This document shows positions 38,601 through 48,137 of a stretch of DNA of 64,000 nt, piece by piece. The position numbers and the translations under genes were made by a program. The stretch is from Ypsolopha sequella (taxonomy: Eukaryota > Arthropoda > Insecta > Lepidoptera > Ypsolophidae), in contig OW203992.1 in assembly GCA_934047225.1 (NCBI GenBank), positions 19,829,501 to 19,893,500 of the forward strand. Direction: 5' to 3'. The notes under the pieces were generated by a model. It searched no databases. It was not told the origin of the DNA and saw nothing but the letters and a program-made list of their open reading frames with translations. Position 1 is the stretch's first letter; every line of letters starts with the position of its first letter.

Positions 38601-41600
38601 ATACCTATATTTCATGAAAATTATTTATAGAAAGCTTCTCATAATGCTAAAGCCATTAAAACTAATGCTCTCTCTCAAATTAATAGCTCTTTCATCGTCT
38701 GTGATCGCTACCACGCTCTTTCATAAAGATCCCTCCATGGTTACTCAATTACTCATGGTTATATTTAGCATGTAAAGTTGCATTTCATTCGGAATTCCGT
38801 CGGATGTCGATGTCGGTCAACAGAGTTTCGACACTGTTGGTTATTTGTTTAACATCTTAGCACGAAGATGTGGAAGGACTTTCCTGTTTTTTTTTTTTCT
38901 TTGACCACGACTGTTTTAAAAGGCTTTATTACACAATCGCGAATTCAGTCATTCTATTGTAATGTGGTTTAGGTTTATATATTTAAAATTACATGCATTT
39001 CATATAGGTAAGTCTATTTTTCAATTCTCTGAGACTTTAGGGTCACTTACAAAGTGCATGCATTGATGTATGACATCATTTTAGTCAAACGAAATAAAAA
39101 TGACAATTTGTTTTTATTAGTGGAACGGATTTTTGTCTTTGAAACGATATCTGTTTTCCATTGAGCTTAGCTAGTACTGCGCCACGCCGTGTACCTCTAG
39201 TATGATGTCATCTTGCGTCTATCAGCTGCGTTATAGCAGGTACCGTAGGTAGGAGGCTGCGCGGGCGCTGGATCACCTTGACGCTGCTCTCCTCAAACGA
39301 CAACATCGGTATGTAGGTACAGTCTCCATCAAGTCACGGTGTATTATGACAGTTCTCAAGGGTGATAATACTGATAAGTGATAACTGATAATCGTACAAA
39401 AAGGTATATAGTAGCACGTGGCTATGTGTACCTTAGTAATGTGAAAAATTCTGCCACTGTTGGTCGTTATTACCTCTTAGTAAGTTCAAAAGTGAATATA
39501 CCAGTTGGTATTCACCAACTATTATAACTAGCTAATTTTTACATTCGTGGTTAGATTTAATTTAATGCAATTTCGTTTGCACTTAATCAAATCACTCTAA
39601 AATAAAATGTTTTAGGGATTTACGGAGTCTTTTCTTTGCCTAACAAAATGATGGGTTTCACTATAGGGTACTAGATATAGAGCATAGAGTCTCAAATAAT
39701 ACCCATTGATACGATTATTCAACTCTCGCAGGTACCCTATGTAGAGTTAAGGCGATGCCGAGAAGAACTGGCACTTTTTAGAGTCATTTTACTACGTTCA
39801 GTAAGAAGCTACTAGTTTGATAAATTAGTACAACATTTTTGTAACCTTTTTCTAGATTTCTGTAATACAGAAACGCGATTAACAATCTTTCACTCGATCG
39901 AAATAATTATTAAAATGAGGTCTTCCAACACACGCTTTCTCATAGTTCGACAAATAATTATCATGTACAGACCCCAAACATATTTTATTACATGGGTTTT
40001 AATAATATCTACATGTTGGTGATTAGAATTTTTTCTAGTCATTTTGTTTTTTTTATATAAATAAAAAAGCAATTTTTTGTCTTTCTCCCTGAACCGGTCC
40101 CTCTCGCACAGCGCGTTTTTCTGCTTGGGGTGACACTGTCCGTTGAAAACTCGATGCCTCATCTTAAATAGGTAACTTGTAAGGCACATAGCTTACGCTA
40201 CAACTGCACCACTGTGATAAGATTGTCTTTTGAAGAAACTTGGTACTTTTTCGCACTGTGCTACTATACCGTTATTAGATATCCACTTTGTAAGAAATGC
40301 AGTTTTACTACCATTAAAGTAGAACAGATGTACGCCCCTTGGTAAATGCTTACTTGTAGGAAACTTGTTATTTGTTGCAGTTTTCTAGCAACTAACTTAG
40401 TTTTAACCCAGTAAAACCTATTGAAACTTTAGGAAGATAAAAACGGTTTTTACAGTACATATAATTACATATGTTATTTATTGATGGTACAAATCTATGT
40501 ACTCGCCCTCCTTCCTCAATACCTAACTAACTATATACGAGACCGTTAAACAAACACTCTGTAAACGACTGTAACACCATTGTCTATTATTATTATATAT
40601 ATATATCTCAAATTATATATCTACGTACTACGTAAAAGGTACCAACTATAATTGTTTAAATTTTCGTACGAATATGCTCAATAATTGCAATAGAGATTAG
40701 GTTTTCTGTATTGTTTCTATTAAGCCTGTACCTGAGCCTAGAGCATGACCGACTCCAGTATATCTAGGATTCGTTTGAAGAAATTAGGACTGTCCTTGTA
40801 TTGAAAAAATATATTTGGTTTATTAATCTTTTCTCTAGGGATGTTACGTATAAACAATGTACTAAGATTTATACTTTTGTCAAAAAAAAATGTTTTGCAC
40901 CCTCTCTTTTTTTGGTTATCAAACGTTCGCTTCAAGAACGCGGTTAAGAGATCAACTTGATTTTTTTTTCATAAAATAGGTAATAGAAATATGAAGGTAT
41001 ATCACCTAAATTCAATATTTTTTTCCCTACAACATTATTCAGTATTAGCTAAAAACACACCAATTTGTTGTTTCGCTGCGTGATCACTAGTATTACGCGT
41101 TCAAGAAAAAGAGGCCAAAGAGCCAACATATAATCGCCTCTATAACAAGCAAATAAAGTCTTTGCCGTAGGACTTATTGTGCTGGACGGGTAATAAAAAA
41201 AGTTGCTAGGGTATGCCATCTTCTTAAAATTAAGGTAAAGCGGCGGTAGTTCAGGGGTAGAACGCTGGCCTCTCAATCTTGAGACCCAGGTTCGATCTCC
41301 GGTCGGGCATGCACCAGTGAGTTTTCAGAATTTATGTGCAATAGTATTTGTTCTTACTTGCTGAACGGTGAAGGAAAACATCGTAAGGAAGCCTTGCGTG
41401 CCCTAAAAAGCGTGTATTCGGCTCACCACCCGTCACGTTGGGACGTAATAGTCGTCGGTGATACGCGGGTGTACCGAGTGTGGACTGTGACTTGCATTTC
41501 ACACTCGGAACACCTCTGACACCCCCTCGGGGATTCATGTTGACACCGAGGGGTGTCAGAGATGTTCCGAGTATCTGTATAAAAATAACATTCCTATATT

Positions 41601-41878
41601 GCATGATGAGTTTATAGAATATCAACAAATCACCTCACACAACGATTTTCAGTTCTAGCCTAACGTTTGCTGTATCTGAATTAAAGGACAGTAAATTTAA
41701 ATCATATCTTAATTATTATATTAATATAGAGGTAAATATGCAACCTACCATTAGAGCTGTCCAATCTTGGTGGTCTGGGAAGTTCCTTCAAGTCATACGA
41801 GTCCGAGTTGCGTTCCCCGCAGCATGCACATCTCGGAGGACATCCGCAACTCAACAGCTTACTCTTCACAGCACCCAT
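26674..41878 (-). CDS. Tg: Transglutaminase A (annulin/Tg type), complete, 12 exons, 768 aa
   Basis: Ca2+-dependent protein-glutamine gamma-glutamyltransferase, which forms glutamyl-lysine cross-links. Coding exons in transcript order: 41749-41878, 36139-36363, 35084-35362, 34801-34952, 34137-34377, 33420-33580, 31341-31526, 30316-30426, 29873-30052, 28698-28898, 27821-28063, 26674-26871. All junctions are GT-AG and all phases agree, giving 2,307 nt including the stop. Triad: Cys333 in KYAQCWVYAG, His392 in WNYHVWNE, Asp415 in GWQAIDATPQE. The 23-residue His-Asp spacing matches factor XIII. Beta-sandwich, catalytic core and two C-terminal beta-barrels are all present. The N-terminus MGAVKSK fits the MGxxxS/T-K myristoylation rule, and Cys11, 13, 17, 19 and 20 follow as likely palmitoylation sites. 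This suits a membrane-anchored annulin or exosomal Tg-A. No signal peptide is seen. The residue before Gln-Cys is Ala rather than the usual Gly. Confidence 0.93.
27071..27133. repeat. Short inverted repeat in the last TG-A intron
   Basis: CTACTCAACACGGACTTGGG pairs with GCAAGTCCGCGTTGAGTAG. Possibly the end of a MITE. Confidence 0.55.
28164..28500 (-). pseudogene. LINE 3' fragment in a TG-A intron
   Basis: The minus strand reads NIYNRGFVYAGIRIFNNLDI and EIRDSANLRTFPEQT, like the C-terminal tail of CR1/jockey reverse transcriptases, followed by an AT-rich 3' region ending in ATTTGATTTGATTTGAAGAA repeats. Confidence 0.6.
29030..29440 (+). mobile_element. TTAA-MITE family 1, diverged copy d, in a TG-A intron
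   Basis: Starts TTAAGGTGATATG, with the CCCGTTACTCC and GTGCGAGAGGGACGGAATC hallmarks. The right end has decayed, with no clear TTAA. It lies in the intron between exons 29873-30052 and 28698-28898. Confidence 0.7.
30462..31050 (+). mobile_element. tRNA-derived SINE, interrupted, in a TG-A intron
   Basis: The head resembles a tRNA: box A-like GTAGGTCAGGCGGTAGAACG and box B GGTTCGATCCC. The body then carries CACGTTAGGACGTAATAATC and AACACCTCTGACACCC-like blocks found in four other copies. Split by the fold-back at 30,774-31,023. The tail is TTGACGATATATTTTTATAT-like. Confidence 0.75.
30774..31023. mobile_element. 250-bp fold-back element inserted into a SINE
   Basis: GGCGTGCATAGAACTTTTTT ... 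CAACCAGAAGGTCAAGCTTG is mirrored by CAAACTTGACCTTCTGATTG ... ATATGCACGCCA. The middle has TGGTAGACACAATGTCTACC. It splits the SINE at 30,462-31,050. Confidence 0.75.
32258..32558. mobile_element. Palindromic MITE (TCGATTCGG ends) with a second hairpin nested inside
   Basis: Outer arms ATCGATTCGGCATAACACGA ... TTATTTGACAGGACTAACC and GTTTAGTCCTGTCAAATAAG ... CTACACCGAATCGGTA. Nested at about 32,322-32,460 is another palindrome (AACTTTAGACAGTGTTTAAA / TTTAAACACTGTCTAAAGTT). In a TG-A intron. Confidence 0.75.
33257..33380. repeat. Perfect tandem duplication, 2 x 62 bp, in a TG-A intron
   Basis: The unit GTGAATGTCACTGAAACGGT ... TTTTTACTTGCAG is repeated with no difference. It lies 40 bp 3' (in gene sense) of exon 33420-33580, between that exon's donor and the next exon. 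Confidence 0.85.
34137..34377 (-). CDS. Tg: TG-A exon carrying the catalytic cysteine
   Basis: Residues 263-342 plus one base. It contains NVQDDNGVLFGNW and KYAQCWVYAGVLTT with nucleophile Cys333. It runs in frame into the next exon (33420-33580), giving GVLTTVCRALGIPCRP, the conserved strand after the active site. Ala replaces the usual Gly in the GQCWV signature. TG-B, in the same window, keeps GQCWV. Confidence 0.9.
35596..36020 (-). mobile_element. TTAA-MITE family 1, copy e, in a TG-A intron
   Basis: Reverse orientation: begins TTAAGGCGCTACGG and ends CATATCGCCTTAA. 425 bp, the same length as copy a. Between TG-A exons 36139-36363 and 35084-35362. Confidence 0.8.
36399..36555. mobile_element. 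Palindromic MITE (TCGATTCGG ends), intact, in a TG-A intron
   Basis: 157 bp, TGTCGATTCGGTGTAACACG ... CGTGTTACACCGAATCGACA. Arms pair almost throughout, with a small loop at the middle. Confidence 0.8.
36901..36982 (-). CDS. Tg: Alternative first coding exon of TG-A (non-acylated isoform)
   Basis: Starts ATG-GTG-ATG and encodes MVMEYFKDFYKRYFGPRQ followed by KFIIVPFQP. It ends at a good donor (CAG|GTACGG) in phase 1, the same phase as the lipid-anchor exon at 41749-41878. It therefore splices in frame to 36139-36363, giving a 752-aa protein that lacks MGxxxS and the Cys cluster. The frame stays open for 18 codons upstream with no further ATG, then reaches a stop. Drosophila Tg is known to make an acylated A form and a non-acylated B form from different first exons, so this is probably the B-type exon. 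Its promoter would lie inside the 5.4-kb intron 1. Confidence 0.72.
37040..39746. other. TG-A intron 1, upstream of the alternative first exon
   Basis: No exon or recognised repeat. Any promoter for the alternative first exon should lie at its low-coordinate end, but no TATA box or initiator stands out. Confidence 0.4.
39747..40167 (-). mobile_element. TTAA-MITE family 1, diverged copy f, in TG-A intron 1
   Basis: Begins TTAAGGCGATGCCG and ends at TTAA after GCCTCATC. Internal blocks (CGGTCCCTCTCGCAC, ACTCGATCGAAATAATTAT) match the family in reverse. 421 bp. Confidence 0.65.
40937..41225 (+). repeat. Dispersed repeat, TG-A intron 1 copy
   Basis: Same sequence as 56,933-57,205. It contains ACGTGATCACTAGTATTACG-like and AAAAGAGGCCAAAGAGCCAA blocks. 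Confidence 0.6.
41233..41545 (+). mobile_element. tRNA-derived SINE, 5' of TG-A exon 2 in intron 1
   Basis: GGTAGTTCAGGGGTAGAACG (box A region), GGTTCGATCTCC (box B), TCACGTTGGGACGTAATAGT, ending CCCCCTCGGGGATTCATGT. It lies 0.2 kb downstream of the first TG-A exon in transcript direction. Confidence 0.8.
41749..41878 (-). CDS. Tg: First coding exon of TG-A: lipid-anchor N-terminus
   Basis: Encodes 43 residues plus one base. The N-terminus is MGAVKSKLLSCGCPPRCACC: Gly2 with Ser6 and Lys7 fits N-myristoyltransferase, and five cysteines within residues 11-20 suit palmitoylation. The start context is GATATGGG. The frame is open upstream but has no earlier in-frame ATG in the preceding 80 bases. 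A possible acceptor (GGATTTTAG) 20-30 bases upstream would allow an untranslated 5' exon. The donor at 41747-41748 (ATG|GTAGGT) gives phase 1. Confidence 0.88.
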
Positions 41879-41959
41879 ATCTACCACAACATAGAGTCTA
41901 AAATCCAATAACCACAATTCACTAAATTTTCTGCCTAAAGTTTCATTACCTATTAGCAC

Positions 41960-42719
41960 TAATTCATGAGTAAACTTTAAATCGAAACAAAACTTGTATT
42001 AGATCACAACCATTTTTGTATGTTCAAGAACAACGTAATGTTTGAACAGTTTGCCGTAATGTAAACACAAGGATCAGCTGTTGCATAAATTATTTGAATT
42101 AAAATGACTCACAATCATATTGTTATTAAAAAATAAAAAATTGAATAGAAATATCGGCGCGTGCGCTCTGCGCAGCGAGCAGGTTAAGTCTGTCCGAGTG
42201 GAATAAGGCATCCTCTTTCGAACCTCAACGTCATAATATGACCTCTTATCAGAAACCTGCGTATGGTCAGCTGTATTACGAGTATGTGGATTTCTTGACC
42301 TACATGACACAGTTTCACGAATTCTCATTATGAATTCCCAGTTGCTAATACGAGTCTATCAGTTCCAGGGAAGATGACTAAAGCAAACGATGAAAAGCAA
42401 TCGAAGCGTAATAAAATTAGTTTTTAATATTGTACCTAAAGGGTACAAATGGAACTTGTATTTTTCCAAAGTAATTTAACTTCTACTCCAAACGTTTAAG
42501 GACTATTTTGCAATAAATAAATTAAAATAAAATATTTTTATTTCGAACAACAAAGATTCATATTTACAATTGACTTAAAATTAAATTAAAATTAATATTA
42601 ACACTTTACCATCAAAACAAAACACTTAAATAAAATCAATAAAAATAAAAATATAAAATGTCATGCAGATAAAATCATTATATAATTACAAATTAGAATT
42701 TAAATGTTTCCAAATTTCT
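41960..42719. other. Region upstream of TG-A
   Basis: AT-rich, expected to hold the promoter of the lipid-anchored TG-A transcript. I cannot fix a core element. A 5' untranslated exon may also lie here. Confidence 0.4.
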
Positions 42720-43350
42720 TGTCATGATTAATTGAAATTATTTCCTGTTAGGTCCAATAAGTTGTGCTATCCAATGCGCAAGTATTGGGCAGTCAAACTT
42801 ACCAGCTATCGTCCTCAGGATGTCACTGTTGCCACCACTAGTTCTACGGATAATAGACGTGATGCGTTTGCGCATCATAGCATAGAAGTCATCCGTGTGT
42901 GCTTCCGCAAACATTGTTGACGCACTGCAGAACCGTGGTAGCCCCATCAACATCCTAAAGGCGTTGTTATAGGTAACTCGTAAGGCGCTGAAGGTCTTAA
43001 GGGTGTAGTTAACCCACAGACTGCAGGTATAGAATGATTGGCAGGATGGCTTAAATAGGGTTATTTTCTAACTCTCTATAAATTAGATCCGTTTAAAGAA
43101 ATGGGAGTTTTTTTGCCCGATTTAAACACCATGAATTCGCTCTTTTTCGTATTATATTTGAGGCCATGTTCCCTTGCGTACTCTATCACATACTTTCATC
43201 ATCTTACGGAGACATTGACTGAGGGGCCTGAGGAGCACCATATCGTCGGCATAGCTAATATTATTTAAACACAATCCATCAATAGAGCATCCAGCATGCA
43301 TGCTACTCATGCAATGAAGAAACTTCAGTTTTGACAGTATTAAAGCCCTC
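42720..43350 (-). pseudogene. Non-LTR retrotransposon reverse transcriptase, 3' fragment, frameshifted
   Basis: In successive minus-strand frames: SIDGLCLNNISYADDMVLLR carries the catalytic YADD, followed by the thumb-region stretch GLKYNTKKSEFMVFKSGKK after a frameshift. Then comes LRVTYNNAFRMLMGLPRFCS and MRKRITSIIRRTSGGNSDIL, the usual C-terminus of lepidopteran jockey/CR1-like elements. At least two frame breaks, so not functional. Lies between TG-A and TG-B. Confidence 0.8.
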
Positions 43351-43690
43351 TGGGTATCAATCTGTAGATACCAAAAAGCAGATTTAAAAATTTATAACTG
43401 TTTTTCTTTTTACTTAAATACAGTTATTACTTATACAGATTCAGTGAAATCTTCGAAAATTTTCAAAAAATTGTATCTGCCTCCCTCCCCCTTCCTTCCC
43501 CTCTCCATCCCTTATCTCCGAAACAAGGAGACCGAAAAATATGAAAAAAAATCATGGTTATGTATGGTATTACGCAAAAATAGGATAAGTATAGCGATTA
43601 CGAAATTTACATTAAAATTACATTCTTACTAAATTTATTTACGATATAAACCCACCTTTTTAAATTATTTGGTACAATCACTTCTTTTTA

Positions 43691-44099
43691 GGGTTACGTA
43701 CCCAAAGGGCAAATCGGAGCCGTTTTAATGTCATTCCGCTGTCTGTCTGTCTGTCCGTTTGTCACGGGTCTCTAGCTCTTAGACGGAATGAGATAGAAAC
43801 CTGAAATTTTTATATGTTGCGTAAAATATTGACCGAAAACCGAATTTTGATTTTAAAATGTAATTAAATTATTTTTTACACATGTTAATGGAGACGAAAA
43901 AAAATTTTTTCTTACCTTAGCATGTGGGGTGTCATTATCTAGAGCTCAAACATATTTTTATATTTTTTTATCTAAAAAAATAAAGAAATGGGAGGGGCTA
44001 TCAAAGTTGCCAGTTTTAGACCATTTTTGTTACGGGGTCTATCTCAAAGGCCAAAGCAGTTAGGAATTCGCACTTAACTCGCACTTGGCCGGATTTTTT
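43691..44099 (+). mobile_element. GGTTCCGTA ... CTTGGCCGG-type repeat, copy 1 only
   Basis: AGGGTTACGTACCCAAAGGG, then CTGTCTGTCTGTCTGTCCG, ending CTCGCACTTGGCCGGATTTT. The matching place in copy 2 (about 52,510) has only a T-run. Confidence 0.65.
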
Positions 44100-44114
44100 A
44101 ACAGTTATGGGCAA

Positions 44115-44550
44115 CTATGACAGAAATAAATGTCTATGTTTGAACACTTCGAAATATATACAAATATAGAAATATTTATTTGCCACAAAATCAAAACATA
44201 AAAATAAATTTTAATTAATAAATTTATACATATTTTGTTAACAAAATGGACCAATCTCAGCATTTGCTGTAAGCTAAAAACATTACAGCGCTGATTTTCA
44301 GATTGGCAATTTATCCATCGCAAGGAGATATAAATTAACATTATATAATTGCAGTATAGAAACGCAGAAAGAAAAGTAAGTCTGGATGTGAGGAGCTCTG
44401 AACTGGGATTCGAACCCGGGACCTCTCACTCTCTTAGCGAAAAGTCCCGAGCGAGAGCTAGGTCCCGGGTTCGAATCCCAGTTCAGAGCTCCTCACATCC
44501 AGATTTACTTTTCTTTCTGCGTTTCTATACTGCAATGATATAATGTTAAG
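44115..44550. mobile_element. Insertion in duplication copy 1 with a 10-bp target repeat
   Basis: Flanked by TTATGGGCAA (44105-44114) and TTATAGGCAA (44551-44560). Copy 2 has the single site TTATGGGCAAG at about 52,551. The right half is the palindrome described separately; the left half is AT-rich. Confidence 0.6.
44335..44549. repeat. 215-bp near-perfect palindrome with tRNA-like box B in both arms
   Basis: The arms run from TTAACATTATATAATTGCAG to CTGCAATGATATAATGTTAA and contain GTCTGGATGTGAGGAGCTCT and TGAACTGGGATTCGAACCCG with their complements. GGTTCGAATCC, the RNA polymerase III box-B consensus, reads outward on each strand. Centre near 44,442 with a loop of about 20 bp. Confidence 0.8.
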
Positions 44551-45429
44551 TTATAGGCAAGTTTTAAATACCGGTTTCTTACTTGTCTCAAATTTTTCGA
44601 AATAGGAACCCTTTGGGCGCGCGACTCTGACTCGTACTTGATAAGAAAAACAATGTAAGACTGGATAATCAGTAACAATTGTATTGCTATTTTATTTCCA
44701 ATTCAAATCGCCAGATATAAGTTATTTAAGAGGATGGGAGGACTGTTATTTTTGTCAGCTATAAATATAATTGTCTATGCCCCTTTACGCATTCTTAAAC
44801 TAATAGAGGATGATGATAAAAATCACAAATTCTGGAAAATACTAAGTACTTTAATATTATTAAAATAGCTCACTTTATATTATATTAATATTTTAACTAC
44901 TCACGGTAATAAAGTCTTAACTCACAGCACGATAAAAATAGCCATACAAATGTGATAAATAAATAAATCAGCTGACCGTCAAGAACACCGAATTCACGCA
45001 CCTGAAAAACCCTGAAAATCTTCAAAAGCTCATTCGTTTTATGTGCATTGAGATTTATCTCTACATCATTGTTTGTTTTGAAGCTAGACAGCAAAGATCC
45101 ACGAGAAGCCAATAACTGTCGCACATCTTACGCACACACGGCCACACGTTAGGAGACTATTTTGTACGATTATCACCTTTATGCGGACGTGGTAAGAACT
45201 TCCAATGTTTACTGTGACAAGTTGGAGACAACACACTATTATGTAAATTTACTGTGGCTGACATCATCCGCTTTTCTATCGACATTCATATTAAAAATCC
45301 ACAGAGTGTAAAAATCTGTTCAAACTATGACGCGTGCGCTAGACCATGCATGGTCATGGAATTCGTGGATATTATATTACTCACTTCACTGAACCTTTTC
45401 TTTTCATTATTAGCGTGAATAATATTTTT

Positions 45430-45640
45430 TATAGCACACTGTGCGTAAAATGACCGCTTTACGCACGCTGCGCGTGCGTAAAGTCGGCATTTTCCGCACT
45501 TGTGCTATAACAAATTATACGAAACTCGTGCGAGAAACTTTTTCTCGACTCGTGTGATTACAGCACTCGCCTTCGGCTCGTGCCGCAAACTCCCACTCGT
45601 CAGAAAACGTTTCATCGCTCTCGTATCGTAATATACTATT
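45430..45640. mobile_element. MITE-like insertion rich in TTTACGCACG and CGAAACTCGTGCG, copy 1 only
   Basis: TATAGCACACTGTGCGTAAA pairs with TTTCCGCACTTGTGCTATA. Between GCGTGAATAATA and CTATTTATTCTAATAAA, and absent from copy 2 (about 55,635). Confidence 0.6.
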
Positions 45641-46084
45641 TATTCTAATAAATTTAATGAATTTACATGTTATTGGACATGTGACTCAGGAATAATAAAA
45701 TGATAAGCTGATTTAGAAAATATATACCTATTGTTATTTATTTAAGATACCCTAATACATACAACTCCTGTAAATTATATTAATATCCTGGAAATTATAT
45801 AAATATCCTGGGAATGTTATATAATGTTAAACTTGATATGAATTGTATGCAAATGATAAACAAAGATACGATAATACTTTACTTTTAATAAAACATTTAT
45901 ATTATTCACGATACATTACTAAAGCAGGGTTTACATTTTGGCTAGTTAGAAGTAGAGTAACTAGCGTGCTATTTACTATATTCGATACTATCTTCAGTAC
46001 TTATTTTCAACCGTTTCTATTAATAAAAATAAAAAAATTAAATTCACGATTGAAACAAAACGGCTCATCTATACCATGATCGGG

Positions 46085-46538
46085 GCTTTTTTTTTGTATT
46101 CTCTACTTTGCATAAATATATTTTTAAAACGCTATATTTCGACCCCTCAGTGGGGTCGTCATCAGGCGAATGATTCATAAATTCGCCTGATGGCGACACT
46201 ACTGAGAAAAGCAGGGATCGCGACGAGCTCCAACTTCCGTTTATGTGTCAGCATGCTGAAGCTGTTCGGCTCTACTTCAAGGAGCTGTCCTGGCTGGGCT
46301 GACTGACTGGGGGGAAGTGCATAATATTCACGATTACCGAGAATCAGTGCAGGACTCTTTGCCCCCGCTACGAATTTAGAATTTTTTAGACCCCACTGAG
46401 GGGTCGAAATATAGGGTTTTAAAAATGATTCATCAAGTAATTATATTTATGCAAAGTAGAGAATACAAAAAATAAAAAGCCCTATTACGGTATTTTGTAA
46501 AAAGTATTTTATTAACATATTGCTTTACTATGATCGGG
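46085..46538. mobile_element. TIR element with a 9-bp target repeat, copy 1 only
   Basis: ATGATCGGG occurs at 46076-46084 and 46530-46538 and only once in copy 2 (near 56,452). Inside are inverted ends GGGCTTTTTTTTTGTATTCT, CTACTTTGCATAAATATA and their complement ending AAGCCC at 46,482, plus inner pairs CGACCCCTCAGTGGGGTC / GACCCCACTGAGGGGTCG. Confidence 0.65.
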
Positions 46539-46755
46539 ATAGCCGACCGTTTCAGCAGATTCAGACTGCAGTTTCAGCAGTGTGAGGCGTAACGTAACTG
46601 CGGGTCTACCGCGTAACTCTCATTTTCATCAATATCCGCTTCATATTGACGTTTGAAACCAATATTTAGTTCCGGCGTACCGCGTGATTCAATTTTAATG
46701 CCTATCAGCTCCTGGTCGGCTATCCAATAGCATATATTGAGGTGAACCGTTTTGT
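46530..46755. mobile_element. Hairpin MITE of the 9.5-kb family, decayed (copy 1)
   Basis: CGGGATAGCCGACCGTTTCA ... GTGTGAGGCGTAACGTAAC ... CTCCTGGTCGGCTATCC ... ATATTGAGGTGAACCG. Present at the same place in both duplication copies, so it predates the duplication. Confidence 0.65.
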
Positions 46756-46795
46756 TTGAATCATGTTAACATATAAATAAATACATCGTCACGAC

Positions 46796-47012
46796 ATGAA
46801 TCCCCGAGTAGGTGTCAGAGGTGTTCCAAGAGTGAACCGTGAAATGCAAGTAACAGTCGACACTCAGTACACCTGCGTTTCACCGACGATTATTACGTCC
46901 TAACATGATGAGTGGTGAACCCTATCGCCGTTCTTCGGGCACGAATAAACGCTTTTTTAGCCAATGCAAGGTTTCCTTACCATGTTTTCCTTCACCGTTA
47001 AGCAAGTGGTAA
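46796..47012 (-). mobile_element. SINE 3' body, reverse, 5'-truncated (no tRNA head)
   Basis: Same family as 41,233 in reverse: GAATCCCCGAGTAGGTGTCA ... TTCACCGACGATTATTACGT ... TTCCTTCACCGTTAAGCAAG. Confidence 0.7.
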
Positions 47013-47580
47013 GTAAGAACAAATAAATTTTTAACTAAGGCCTTCAGAAACTGCAAGAAAATTATCAGATGTCTGTTCTGAAAATTTAACATTCTTTCAA
47101 CTGATACCGGCCCCATGGAAGGCCGCTATACATATATTTCAAACATAATTTGTTTTTCAAGTATTTACGGACGTCATTGTGTATTGGTTATTGGATATTA
47201 TTCTATATTTAGCACTTGTTGCTTTTGTAAACCATCGTCAAATCACGGACAGAAATGCTTCAGTTAAACAGTCGTTTCAGATAATACGTAGTATAAGAAG
47301 CCAGATGTCAGAGGTCATGACATCCCCCCGAAAAGCCTTATCATGTTTCGAAAAAAATTATCTTTCATAAAAATTTATTAGCATAAAAAATTTCCAGAAC
47401 TGCATGTTATTTAATTCTATAATTATCATTGTGCTATGCAACCTTAATGCTCTGAGGTGTAAACGTTTTAGAAAGTAGCCTTGTCAAAATGGATATTTGT
47501 CGGTTTTTTTCTAGACTCCTAGTTAAATCTAGCTAGATACACAATTAATTTAAATAAAAGAAAATATTTGCAGTCAACGC

Positions 47581-47586
47581 TTTATT
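47581..47586 (-). promoter_or_regulatory. Poly(A) signal of TG-B
   Basis: AATAAA on the minus strand, 552 bp after the stop codon. It is conserved at the matching place behind TG-C (61540-61545), although the flanks around it have diverged by about 6%. Other AATAAA hexamers lie nearer the stop, for example near 47,876, so the choice of site is uncertain. Confidence 0.4.
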
Positions 47587-48137
47587 ATTTTTGAGATCCC
47601 AAAAACACACAAACATCGTGCAAGGCGCTTCATTTTTATTTTTCCTTTTTGTAAATTTCTATTTACAAGTAACAATATATTTCAATAATACCAAAAGCAA
47701 CTTAGTTCTAGATCTTCGAAGAAGACCAATATTCATTTATGCACTAGCATTGTTCTCGTAAAATGGCACTTAAGCTTGCGGTTTCATTAAAAATTGTAAA
47801 AATAACACATGAATCAAAACAAAACAGTTCAAAACACACTGTGACTAATGTGAATTAAAAATAAAGATTTTTGTTTATTTTTTTCTTTGATTTGTGCACG
47901 TGATGTAATAAAATATTAAATATGAAAAGATACCTATGTAACATGCCAAGTCATTTTTTAGTTTCATTCTTTAAAATATGAGAAATATCAATTCAAAAAG
48001 AACATTGCACACAGCTGCTAAGTTTTTATAATGACCACTTGTTCCTCTGTAATGAATAACTGTTGTTGTGGTATCACGTAGGAGACAAGAGTGTGGTCAA
48101 GGTCGAGACGAGGCAGCCCTGTTGGGCCCGGGGCTAG

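Noticed and set aside
41240..41310. Functional tRNA gene
   Set aside because: Box A and box B are present but there is no acceptor stem pairing, and the downstream body repeats elsewhere: a SINE head.
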